64,000 bases of DNA from Sphingorhabdus sp. Alg231-15 (lineage in GTDB: Bacteria; Pseudomonadota; Alphaproteobacteria; Sphingomonadales; Sphingomonadaceae): contig NZ_LT703001.1 of NCBI RefSeq assembly GCF_900149705.1, forward strand, positions 1,178,001 to 1,242,000. The letters run 5' to 3'. The position numbers were made by a program, and so were the translations under genes. Below, one piece after another: positions 49,362-57,621 of this stretch (position 1 is its first letter; the number at the start of each line of letters is the position of its first letter). The notes under the pieces were generated by a model that did not search any database, was not told where the DNA came from, and saw nothing but the letters and a program-made list of their open reading frames with translations.

Positions 49362-49873
49362 TCTCTTCTTTGTTATGGCTGCCTTTGATGCTGGCAGTCG
49401 AAGCGCCAACCCCTGTTGATAACAGAGCTACTCCTGATTGGCTGCTTGGCGACTGGTCTGGCAAAGGATCGTTGTTCGGGCAGCCCGCCAGAATGTCTCT
49501 TTCTGTTTGCCCATTGGCCGGAAACCGGGGATTGACACTAGATTATCAGGTCAGCGGTGAAGGCAGTTCGACAATGCGATTTGCCGGTCACGCGGACTAC
49601 GTCCCGGACGGAGAGAACCATTGGCGTGGTCGCTGGAAAGGCAGCAATGGTGTCGATCATGATCTGACCGCCCTCACCTCTAATGACTCATTCGTCGCCA
49701 CTTGGCATAATGCAGCGGTCGAGACTGGCCGAACCCGCTATCAACGCATCGCCCCAGATCAGCTGAAGGTGACGGATTATGTACTTCGAGATGGAGGACG
49801 CTTCGAAGAGTTTGCCAGCGCTGATTATGATCGCAAGGCCGCCTGTCAGGGTTCACCCGACAACGATCAGTGA
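49358..49873 (+). CDS. secreted protein of unknown function
   Basis: A 171-residue protein with a short signal peptide (ISSLLWLPLMLAVEA). The mature part has the feel of a lipocalin-like or DUF1579-like beta barrel: DWLLGDWSGKGSLFGQPARM, then LDYQVSGEG, HWRGRWKGSNG and LKVTDYVLRDGGRFEEF. Its ATG overlaps the VOC stop by 4 nt (ATGA), so the two are translated together. Its 3' end overlaps the convergent 67-residue gene by 7 nt. Confidence 0.75.
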   Translation: MISSLLWLPLMLAVEAPTPVDNRATPDWLLGDWSGKGSLFGQPARMSLSVCPLAGNRGLTLDYQVSGEGSSTMRFAGHADYVPDGENHWRGRWKGSNGVDHDLTALTSNDSFVATWHNAAVETGRTRYQRIAPDQLKVTDYVLRDGGRFEEFASADYDRKAACQGSPDNDQ

Positions 49874-50070
49874 CCTTTAAACGCCAGACCGATGCTGATC
49901 GCCGCAAAGAGCAGGGACATCAGCATGACAAAAGGCCAAGGCATGAAGCCGACTTTTTCGATATTCTTGCGATTATTGCGACGACGTTCCGCGATCGCAG
50001 CAATGGCTGCGATTACAACAGCGACGCCGCCAGCAATCGCCCATCCACTTAAGTCCGGTAGAGAGTCCAA
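49867..50070 (-). CDS. small membrane protein, two helices
   Basis: A 67-residue protein with two hydrophobic helices (WAIAGGVAVVIAAIAAIA and PFVMLMSLLFAAISIGLAF) separated by a very basic loop (ERRRNNRKNIEKVGF), consistent with a cytoplasmic loop. It starts 6 nt after mmsB on the same strand, so it is probably the last gene of the valine-catabolism operon. No function known. Confidence 0.65.
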   Translation of the reverse strand: MDSLPDLSGWAIAGGVAVVIAAIAAIAERRRNNRKNIEKVGFMPWPFVMLMSLLFAAISIGLAFKGH

Positions 50071-50076
50071 TGTTGG

Positions 50077-50955
50077 TCAATCGTCCAGCATGTTGATGAT
50101 GCCGGAAAAATCCATACCGCCTTGCCCGTTTGCTTCGGCATATTGCTCGTAAAGCGCTCGTGCTTTCTCGCCCATCGGAACCTGTGCACCAGCACTTTCC
50201 GCCGCCTCCATAGCAAGACGCAGGTCTTTCAGCATCAAAGCTGCAGCAAAACCGCCTTCATAGCCATTATCCGCCGGACTCTGCGGCCCGATGCCTGGTA
50301 CAGGGCAATAGCTTGTCATCGACCAGTTCTGACCCGATGCCTTCGAGGAAATATCGTAGAAATTCTGAAGGTCCAGCCCCAGTTTTTCCGCCATTTTGAA
50401 GGTCTCGCAAGTCGCAATCATGGAAGCACCGAGCAACATATTATTGCAGATCTTCGCTGCCTGTCCGGCGCCATTGTCACCGGCATGGATGACGGCCTTG
50501 CCCATATCCGACAAAATCGGCTCGGCCCGTTTAAATGCTTCTTCGCTGCCGCCGACCATGAAGGTCAGCGTACCGCCATTGGCCGCGGCAATACCGCCGG
50601 ATACCGGGGCATCGACCGGTAAGATATTCTTTGCCTTGGCCATATCAGCAACGTCGCGCGCGCTGTCGACATCGATAGTCGAGCAATCCAGCACCAATGT
50701 GCCAGGCCCGGCATTGATGATCACATCATTGGCATAGACAGAGCGGACATGTTTCCCGGCCGGCAGCATAGTGACCACAGCTTCCATATGACGGATGGCA
50801 TCGGCGGCATCACTAACAGGATGGCACCCGGCCTCTCCTGCCTTGGCCAGCGCTTCGCCAGACAAATCAAAGGCATGTACCTCATGACCCGCTTTCGCGA
50901 GATTGGCGGCCATTCCCCCGCCCATATTGCCGAGACCGATAAATCCGATTTTCAT
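50077..50955 (-). CDS. mmsB: 3-hydroxyisobutyrate dehydrogenase
   Basis: A 292-residue beta-hydroxyacid dehydrogenase. NAD-binding KIGFIGLGNMGGGMAANLAK, substrate motif PVDAPVSGGIAAANGGTLTF, catalytic lysine in GAGQAAKICNNMLLG, and the conserved FSIIN-like C-terminus. It oxidises 3-hydroxyisobutyrate to methylmalonate semialdehyde in valine breakdown. Start ATG 50955 with AAGGGG upstream (a TTG six codons earlier is less likely). It lies 2 nt after the enoyl-CoA hydratase gene. Confidence 0.94.
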   Translation of the reverse strand: MKIGFIGLGNMGGGMAANLAKAGHEVHAFDLSGEALAKAGEAGCHPVSDAADAIRHMEAVVTMLPAGKHVRSVYANDVIINAGPGTLVLDCSTIDVDSARDVADMAKAKNILPVDAPVSGGIAAANGGTLTFMVGGSEEAFKRAEPILSDMGKAVIHAGDNGAGQAAKICNNMLLGASMIATCETFKMAEKLGLDLQNFYDISSKASGQNWSMTSYCPVPGIGPQSPADNGYEGGFAAALMLKDLRLAMEAAESAGAQVPMGEKARALYEQYAEANGQGGMDFSGIINMLDD

Positions 50956-50957
50956 TT

Positions 50958-51740
50958 TTAACGCCCCTTCCAATTGCCTTCGCGCTTTTCAATAAACGCC
51001 GCCATGCCTTCAGCCTTGTCTTCGGTCGCCGTCAAAATTTGGAACAGGCGGCGTTCATGCAACAAGCCTTGATCCAGCATTGTTTCAAACGCCGCGTTGA
51101 CCATTTCTTTGTTCACCTGAATGGCCATGGGCGGCATCGAAGCGATTGTGCCAGCGGCTTTGATAGCTTCGTCGACGAGTTGGTCATGCGGCACAACCCG
51201 CGCAACCAGTCCTGATCGCTCCGCTTCCTCCGCATCCATCATCCGGCCGGTCAAACACATATCCATCGATTTGGACTTGCCCACCGCCCGGGTCAGGCGC
51301 TGTGATCCACCCATGCCCGGAGCAACGCCGAGCTTGATTTCGGGCTGGCCGAATTTGGCGTTTTCGCTCGCAATGATGAAATCCGCCATCATCGCAAGCT
51401 CGCAACCACCGCCCAGTGCAAAGCCATTCACAGCCGCAATCCATGGCTTGCGCGTTGTCTTGACAATCTGACTGGTCCATTTGGAGAAAAAATCTTCCAG
51501 ATAGAAATCCGCCGCAGATTTTTCGAACATTTCCTTGATATCTGCACCAGCCGCAAAAGCCTTGTCACCGGAGCCGGTGAGAACGGCACAAAGTTGAGTT
51601 TCGTCCGCCTCAAAGGCCGCAAAGGCACTGATTAATTCGTCCAGAACTTCACTGTTCAGCGCGTTGAGCGACTTGGGCCGGTTCAGCGTAATCAGCGTCA
51701 CCTGACCCTTGTGTTCGGTCAGAATTGTTTCATAGGTCAT
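50958..51740 (-). CDS. enoyl-CoA hydratase (valine pathway)
   Basis: A 260-residue crotonase. Oxyanion-hole segments [20 protein letters not shown] and [16 protein letters not shown] are present, with the first catalytic Glu in [10 protein letters not shown] and the second around [14 protein letters not shown]. In this operon it most likely hydrates methacrylyl-CoA to 3-hydroxyisobutyryl-CoA. The ATG at 51740 overlaps the preceding stop by 4 nt; an ATG four codons earlier (51752) is also possible. Confidence 0.92.
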   Translation of the reverse strand: MTYETILTEHKGQVTLITLNRPKSLNALNSEVLDELISAFAAFEADETQLCAVLTGSGDKAFAAGADIKEMFEKSAADFYLEDFFSKWTSQIVKTTRKPWIAAVNGFALGGGCELAMMADFIIASENAKFGQPEIKLGVAPGMGGSQRLTRAVGKSKSMDMCLTGRMMDAEEAERSGLVARVVPHDQLVDEAIKAAGTIASMPPMAIQVNKEMVNAAFETMLDQGLLHERRLFQILTATEDKAEGMAAFIEKREGNWKGR

Positions 51741-52780
51741 AGCGGTTTCCATTCCTCATCTGCCGGTAACGGCGCAAAAATGCTGTCGATCAGTTCGTCA
51801 GTTGTTTCTTCCGGTGTCGCGGGATCCCATTTGGGATTATTGTCCTTGTCGACAATCAGGGCCCGAACGCCCTCGATAAAATCATGCCGGACCAGCACAC
51901 GCGACGCGATACGATATTCATTGCGCATCTCATCAGCAAAGCTTTCCATCGCCGCGCCTTCCTTCAGCTGGCGTAGCGCCACCTTACAGGTTTGCGGGCT
52001 CTTTGTACCGAGCGTATCGCGCTCTTTTGCGGCCCAATCGCTATCATCAGCGTCAAGTGCTTCAAGAATTTCTTCATACATATCCGAGGCAAAAAACTTG
52101 TCGATCTTGTCCAAATTGTCGGTGATCCGCGCAGTTGGAACAATATCAGAAAGCTGCCCCAATATCCCGTCGATACGGTTGGGATCTTCGCTAATCCGCT
52201 GCTTGGCTTCTTCAAGATTCTCGGAGGGCACATAATGGGTTGCCAAACCTACTTCTTTGCATTCTGCCCCATCTAACCGCGCGCCAGTGAGCGCAAGAAA
52301 CTGGCCCAGACGCCCTTCCAGCCGCGATAAGAACCAGCCACCGCCAACATCGGGAAAGAGCCCAATACCTGTTTCCGGCATGGCAAAGCGCGTATTCTCG
52401 GTCGCAACGCGATATTGGGCTGGCTGGGAAATACCAACGCCGCCGCCCATGGTTATGCCATCCATGAAGGCGACCACAGGTTTCGGATATTCGAACAGCA
52501 GGTGGTTGAGCTGATATTCCTTGTAGAAAAACGCCCGTCCTTCTTTGCCGTCCTTTTTGCCTGAGGCCTGCAACATGGCGATGTCACCACCGGCGCAGAA
52601 ACCCCGGCCCTCGCTATGATCAATAATTACAGCTTCAACACTGTCATCGTCCCGCCATGCAATCAGCGTATCGCGCATCGCTTCGCACATCGCAAGATTG
52701 AGCGAGTGGATGACTTTGGGGCGGTTGAGGCTGATATGCCCGACCCGGCCCGTCTTCTTGATGATTAGGTCTTCGGTCAT
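51737..52780 (-). CDS. 3-hydroxyisobutyryl-CoA hydrolase
   Basis: A 347-residue crotonase-superfamily thioesterase. Features are [78 protein letters not shown] and the extra C-terminal domain that sets HIBCH apart from plain hydratases. It releases 3-hydroxyisobutyrate from CoA in valine catabolism. It starts 32 nt after the acyl-CoA dehydrogenase gene. Confidence 0.94.
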   Translation of the reverse strand: MTEDLIIKKTGRVGHISLNRPKVIHSLNLAMCEAMRDTLIAWRDDDSVEAVIIDHSEGRGFCAGGDIAMLQASGKKDGKEGRAFFYKEYQLNHLLFEYPKPVVAFMDGITMGGGVGISQPAQYRVATENTRFAMPETGIGLFPDVGGGWFLSRLEGRLGQFLALTGARLDGAECKEVGLATHYVPSENLEEAKQRISEDPNRIDGILGQLSDIVPTARITDNLDKIDKFFASDMYEEILEALDADDSDWAAKERDTLGTKSPQTCKVALRQLKEGAAMESFADEMRNEYRIASRVLVRHDFIEGVRALIVDKDNNPKWDPATPEETTDELIDSIFAPLPADEEWKPL

Positions 52781-52812
52781 TTTGTCTTTCTATTTTTGGG
52801 AGAACGCAATGG

Positions 52813-53958
52813 TCATTGCCGTAGCATTTCACGCGAAACAATCATCCGCATGACCTGATTGGTACCTTCGAGGATCGAATGCACCCGCAAATCGCGCCAA
52901 AAACGCTCGATGGGATAATCTTGTAAATAGCCATAACCACCAAAGAGCTGCAGCGCGTCGTTGACGATTTTTGATCCATTGTCGGTCGCCAGGCGTTTGG
53001 CCATGGCGGCAAATTTGGTTTTGTCTGGTGCGCCCTGAGTAACCTTTACCGCGGCCATATAAAGCAAGGCTCGCGAGGATTCGAGGTCGGTTGCCATGTC
53101 GGCGAGCATGAACTGGGTATTTTGAAAATCGCTGATGCTTTTACCAAATTGCTTGCGCTCTTTTGTGTAGGCCACTGCTTCATCCAAGCAGCGCTGCGCC
53201 CCTCCGAGCGAACAGGCACCAATATTCAAGCGCCCACCATCAAGGCCAGCCATAGCAATGCGAAAGCCCTCGCCTTCACCACCGACACGGTTTTCCACTG
53301 GCACACGAACATTGTCGAAATTCACTTGCGCGGTTGGTTGCGAATGCCAGCCAAGCTTCTTCTCATTCGCGCCGAAGCTGACACCTTCCATATCTTTTTC
53401 AATGACCAGACATGTCACGCCACTGGCACCATCATCCGAGGTCCGCGTCATAGTGACGTATAGTTCATTCTCTCCACCGCCGGAGATAAACGCCTTCGAT
53501 CCGCTGACGACATAGTGATCGCCGTCTCGCACCGCTTTGGTTTTCAGCGATGCCGCATCTGAACCGGCACCCGGTTCGGTCAGACAATAGCTCGAGATTT
53601 TCTCCATGCTGATCAGGTCGGGCAGATATTTATCCTTCACCGCCTGAGCACCGAATGTATCAATCATCCAGGCTGCCATGTTATGGATCGAGATGAACGC
53701 GCTGGTTGAAGGGCAGCCATAGGCCATGGCTTCCATGATGATCGCGCTTTCCAGCCGGCCAAGACCGATGCCGCCGGATTCTTCAGATACATATATTCCG
53801 CCAAAACCCAGTTCCGCACTTTGCTTGATTACATCGCGCGGAAAGATATGCTCTTCATCCCATTTGCTGGCATGAGGAGTAATCGCATCGGCGGTGAATT
53901 TCTGGGCCATATCCTGAATGGCCAATTGATCTTCTGTCAGGGAAAATTGATCCGTCAT
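52813..53958 (-). CDS. acyl-CoA dehydrogenase, probably isobutyryl-CoA dehydrogenase
   Basis: A 381-residue flavoprotein. Signatures are YCLTEPGAGSDAASLKTKAV, GSKAFISGGGENELYVTMTR, ERKQFGKSISDFQNTQFMLA and the C-terminal LFGGYGYLQDYPIERFWRDL with the catalytic-region LEGTNQVMRMIVSREMLR. The operon with hydratase, 3-hydroxyisobutyryl-CoA hydrolase and mmsB makes isobutyryl-CoA the likely substrate. The ATG at 53958 overlaps the polysaccharide deacetylase stop by 4 nt; a start five codons earlier is possible. Confidence 0.92.
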   Translation of the reverse strand: MTDQFSLTEDQLAIQDMAQKFTADAITPHASKWDEEHIFPRDVIKQSAELGFGGIYVSEESGGIGLGRLESAIIMEAMAYGCPSTSAFISIHNMAAWMIDTFGAQAVKDKYLPDLISMEKISSYCLTEPGAGSDAASLKTKAVRDGDHYVVSGSKAFISGGGENELYVTMTRTSDDGASGVTCLVIEKDMEGVSFGANEKKLGWHSQPTAQVNFDNVRVPVENRVGGEGEGFRIAMAGLDGGRLNIGACSLGGAQRCLDEAVAYTKERKQFGKSISDFQNTQFMLADMATDLESSRALLYMAAVKVTQGAPDKTKFAAMAKRLATDNGSKIVNDALQLFGGYGYLQDYPIERFWRDLRVHSILEGTNQVMRMIVSREMLRQ

Positions 53959-54902
53959 TTCTTTTCGTTCCATTTTTCTTTCAACACCTGCTCTGAAAAA
54001 AGCCGATTCAAAACATCTTCATCGGTTCGTTCATACACAAGTTCACGAGGAGCAGAGCCCTTTATGTGTGCCATGGCTGCAACCCGGCCGCTCCCGAGAA
54101 ACCAGGTATCGGGTTCCGTCCGGGCAATGGGATCAGCATAAGCCTCGTCCATTGTGATGATAGTCCAACCATCAGCGACAAGTCCGCGTACCAAATCGTC
54201 AATGAATAGCGCAGCAATATCTGTCTCGTGCAACAACAACGTATGAGCCGGAGAACGGCCAGAGGATTGCACGGCGATTTCGTCATAGAAATTGGCGGTA
54301 TCCACCATCGTCTCGACATACAGGCCGCGCAACGCATCCATATCCATCGCTTTGCCCTGTTCAGCGGCTTGCGATGCGAGACGGTCTATGTGCCAATCAT
54401 AATTGTCGATTGTGATATAAGCGTTCAACAGACCGCGTTCCGATAACGCCTTGCGCACCGCATCGCGCTTTTCAAGATCACGGCGGCCCTCGTCTAGATA
54501 GGGATAGCGAAACCACGGGCGATAGCCGCGCCGGCCTTTCAGCCATGTTTCGGCCTCATCGATTTCCGCAATATAATCCTCGACCTTTGTCCGGGACAGC
54601 CAAGGATGGGTTTTTGTGTGATTACCGATCACATGGCCAGCGGCAACATAAGCCCGGATGCGGTCTTCACCACCTTTGCCCGCCTCTTTGTCTAGATTAC
54701 CCGTCGTCACGAAAAAACCAGCTTGTTCGACTCCCGCCTCTGCCAGAGCTGCGATCAGCTTTATCGCACGCTCATCGGGCGTAAAAAAACCGCCAGCATG
54801 ACGCGGAATATCGTCAAAGCTTATCGCAATCCGCTTCTGGGCAACGGTCGGCTGCAAGGCAAAACACAGGCTCGCCATCAGGATCAATAATAAGCGCATC
54901 AT
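53955..54902 (-). CDS. secreted polysaccharide deacetylase (NodB-like)
   Basis: A 315-residue protein with signal peptide (RLLLILMASLCFALQPTVAQ) and a NodB-type domain: first metal Asp in IAISFDDIPRHAGG, metal histidines in GNHTKTHPWLS, and the late motif LLLHETDIAALFIDDLVRGL. It should hydrolyse N- or O-acetyl groups from a cell-wall or capsular polysaccharide outside the cytoplasm. Its 4-nt overlap with the valine-catabolism dehydrogenase is surprising functionally and may reflect only shared transcription. Confidence 0.87.
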   Translation of the reverse strand: MMRLLLILMASLCFALQPTVAQKRIAISFDDIPRHAGGFFTPDERAIKLIAALAEAGVEQAGFFVTTGNLDKEAGKGGEDRIRAYVAAGHVIGNHTKTHPWLSRTKVEDYIAEIDEAETWLKGRRGYRPWFRYPYLDEGRRDLEKRDAVRKALSERGLLNAYITIDNYDWHIDRLASQAAEQGKAMDMDALRGLYVETMVDTANFYDEIAVQSSGRSPAHTLLLHETDIAALFIDDLVRGLVADGWTIITMDEAYADPIARTEPDTWFLGSGRVAAMAHIKGSAPRELVYERTDEDVLNRLFSEQVLKEKWNEKK

Positions 54903-54967
54903 TGCAGGACCATTGCCCCTTCCATGTCAGAAAGGCTTTTGCTTAGGAAAGTTTGACAAAGGCAGCG

Positions 54968-56386
54968 CTACGCCAGCTTTCGCATCACGTCTCCGAACAG
55001 GTCTTCATCCGAAGGCAGTTCTTTGGATACTGCCAAGGGCTTGGACACCCAGGTTTCGTTGATCAGGTCGCGCCACGTAATGTTGTTGTTGGTGCCATTG
55101 CCACCCCAGCTGCCACATCCGAGAGAGAATGTTTGCCGCATGCCGTTCCACAAGTTACCGCTGTTGGAAGCCGATTGTGGCTGATTGACCATTACACGGG
55201 ATGTGCGGGTTGCATTGGCGAGCTTCATGATATTCTCGTCTGACCGGGAATAGAGACCGCAGCTATGTCCCTGCCCCTGATAGGCCTGAATATTATTAGT
55301 CAAAGCAATCGCTTCTTCGATATCTGCTGCCCGGTAAAGCGCCATGATGACCGTCAGTTTCTCGCCAGAGAATGGGAAATCAGCACCAAAACCGGTTTCA
55401 GGCACCATGAAGAATGTGCGCCCTTCTGGTAGGTTAAAACCCGCCATTCCTGCAATTTTCTCTGCGGGTTGTGCAACGATCGCAGTGTTAAAATGACCGT
55501 CTGGCCAAAGCGCATCCTGCAATTTCTGCTTTTCTTCTTCGTTAACCAGATAACCGCCCTGATGCTTCAGTTTTTCTACCATCTCATCGTAAATAGCATC
55601 GACCAATATTACGCTATTGTCGGAAGAACAGCTAGCCGCCAGATCCAGTGTCTTGGAAATGCGGATTTTCTCTGCAGCATCATCAAGGTCAGCGCTTTCA
55701 TCCACCGTGATTACCGCATTGCCGACACCGACACCCAGAGCCGGTGTTCCGCTGGAATAGGCCGCGGTAACCATCGCACCACCGCCGGTCGCGAGTACTC
55801 GGTCGCATTGCCGCATCAGCTCATTGGTTTTCTCAACCGATGGCACATCTATACTGATTACCAGATCAGCGGGTGCACCCATTTTCACAATGGCATCGCG
55901 CATCAGATCACAAATCATCTTGTTCGTTAGTTTGGCCCGCGGATGTGGAGCGACAATGATTGAGTTGCGTCCTTTAACCGCGGAGATTGCCTTGATCACT
56001 GGCGTGGCTTCTGGATTGGTCGATGGCGACAAAGCACCAATCACGCCTACCGGCTTGGCAATTTTTACGATGTTTCGCTCGTGATCTTCCTCGATGATGC
56101 CGACTGACTTGTCGTTGATAATGTCGAACAACGTGGCTCGTGTTTTGCGGAAAATTTTCAGATATTTGCCGTCATAATTGCCCAGCTGTGTTTCATCGAC
56201 AGTATGTTGCGCAATTTTCTCTGCCACCGATTCTTCCGCAACAGCCCACACCATCGCACGGATGAGCTCATCAACCTGTTCCTGGGTATAGTTTTCGATC
56301 TGCTGCTGCGCTGCACGCGACCGCGCAACCAATTCGGCGACTTCTTCCGCAATCGGATCCTGTGGGTTGGTGGTTGTGTCCAGCAT
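54968..56386 (-). CDS. CoA-acylating aldehyde dehydrogenase (AdhE N-domain / sulfoacetaldehyde dehydrogenase-like)
   Basis: A 472-residue aldehyde dehydrogenase of the acylating class. Segments are KIAKPVGVIGALSPSTNPEA, NSIIVAPHPRAKLTNKMICD, VLATGGGAMVTAAYSSGTPA and the catalytic-cysteine region LDLAASCSSDNSVILVD. The family turns an aldehyde plus CoA and NAD(P)+ into acyl-CoA (acetaldehyde, succinate semialdehyde or sulfoacetaldehyde). It is not a typical MmsA, whose cysteine motif differs. It lies 65 nt upstream of the deacetylase and valine genes on the same strand. Substrate open. Confidence 0.86.
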   Translation of the reverse strand: MLDTTTNPQDPIAEEVAELVARSRAAQQQIENYTQEQVDELIRAMVWAVAEESVAEKIAQHTVDETQLGNYDGKYLKIFRKTRATLFDIINDKSVGIIEEDHERNIVKIAKPVGVIGALSPSTNPEATPVIKAISAVKGRNSIIVAPHPRAKLTNKMICDLMRDAIVKMGAPADLVISIDVPSVEKTNELMRQCDRVLATGGGAMVTAAYSSGTPALGVGVGNAVITVDESADLDDAAEKIRISKTLDLAASCSSDNSVILVDAIYDEMVEKLKHQGGYLVNEEEKQKLQDALWPDGHFNTAIVAQPAEKIAGMAGFNLPEGRTFFMVPETGFGADFPFSGEKLTVIMALYRAADIEEAIALTNNIQAYQGQGHSCGLYSRSDENIMKLANATRTSRVMVNQPQSASNSGNLWNGMRQTFSLGCGSWGGNGTNNNITWRDLINETWVSKPLAVSKELPSDEDLFGDVMRKLA

Positions 56387-56614
56387 GTAAAGCTCCTGAA
56401 ATTATGTTTTAACCGGAATATCAACGGAAAAGGACTCGTTGAAACGGCATTTTCTTTACCGATATATATAATTCACTGCCGATAAGCATGCAATGTCGCG
56501 CGTAATAAAATTACAAAAGCAACAGAGCTCCGCTGCGATACGCAATTGCATTGACAATCCGATTGCGCCTATCGTCAACAAAATGAGCTATTCCACCACC
56601 ATTCTAGCAACCAG

Positions 56615-57568
56615 ATGACAACTGATGTTTTAGATAAAGCGCCGGTCAAGCCAACGTCGGTTCAATCACCCACAGTCGGCCAAAACCGGCCGATGGCGGG
56701 TATAATTACCCGCCTTGCTGCAATGCTCTCGCTTGCCATCATGTTTGCCTTTGTGAAACTGGCCGGTGAGCAGGGCGTTCACGTCACCGAAAGCCTGTTT
56801 TACCGCCAACTCACTGCCATGCCGTTGATTTGCTTTCTGATCTGGCGGAGTCATGCGGGTTGGCCAGCGATCAAGTCCGACAAGCATAAACTGCATATCT
56901 TGCGGTCTGCGCTCGGTATCTTTGCCATGGGTCTGAATTTCTGGGCCATGACCCTGCTTCCGCTGGCCGATGCTACAACAATCAGCTTCACAGTGCCGAT
57001 ATTTGCGACGCTGTTCGCAGCGCTCATTCTTCGCGAGAAAGTCGGCATCCGGCGCTGGTCGGCCATCCTGATCGGCTTTATCGGTGTATTGGTGGTCGTT
57101 CAGCCAGGCGGCAATCTGATCCCGGCCTTTGGCGCAACCGTAGCATTGATCGGCGCATTGGTTACGGCATCAGTCACCCTTGTCATCCGGATGCTCGGCC
57201 GCACGGAAACCAGCATTGTCACGATATTCTGGTTCTCTGTCTATACCCTGCCGGCATTGGCCGTCTGCGCCTATATCTATGGCGGCGGACATGATGCCAA
57301 GACTTGGGCCTATTTGCTCGGCGTCGGCATATTCGGTGCGATTGGTCAGCTGACAATCACCCAATCGTTGCGCTTTGCACCCGTGTCCACCATCATGCCG
57401 ATGGACTATAGCGCGCTCCTATGGGCCACAATCATTGGTATCATTGTGTTCAGTCAATGGCCCGGCCTGTCGATCCTGCTGGGCGCGCCAATCATTATCG
57501 GTTCCGGCCTGTTCATTGCCTGGCGCGAACATGTCCGCGAAGCGCGTCTGGGGCCCTCCAAAAACTGA
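56615..57568 (+). CDS. EamA/DMT-superfamily transporter
   Basis: A 317-residue ten-helix membrane protein with two EamA repeats (GIITRLAAMLSLAIMFAFVK, LPLADATTISFTVPIFATLF, GQLTITQSLRFAPVSTIMPM). About 35 residues of disordered N-terminus precede the first helix. Substrate unknown. It may be cotranscribed with the amidohydrolase 53 nt downstream. A second DMT protein occurs at 45751. Confidence 0.87.
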   Translation: MTTDVLDKAPVKPTSVQSPTVGQNRPMAGIITRLAAMLSLAIMFAFVKLAGEQGVHVTESLFYRQLTAMPLICFLIWRSHAGWPAIKSDKHKLHILRSALGIFAMGLNFWAMTLLPLADATTISFTVPIFATLFAALILREKVGIRRWSAILIGFIGVLVVVQPGGNLIPAFGATVALIGALVTASVTLVIRMLGRTETSIVTIFWFSVYTLPALAVCAYIYGGGHDAKTWAYLLGVGIFGAIGQLTITQSLRFAPVSTIMPMDYSALLWATIIGIIVFSQWPGLSILLGAPIIIGSGLFIAWREHVREARLGPSKN

Positions 57569-57621
57569 TAGCTTGGCAAGCACGGATAAAGCGCATAGCC
57601 TCCCGATAAGGGGAGAGAGAT

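Noticed and set aside
54968-56386. Methylmalonate-semialdehyde dehydrogenase MmsA
   Set aside because: The sequence is of the AdhE-like acylating class (GGGAMVTAAYSSGTPA, SCSSDNS), not the MmsA class, despite lying by the valine operon.
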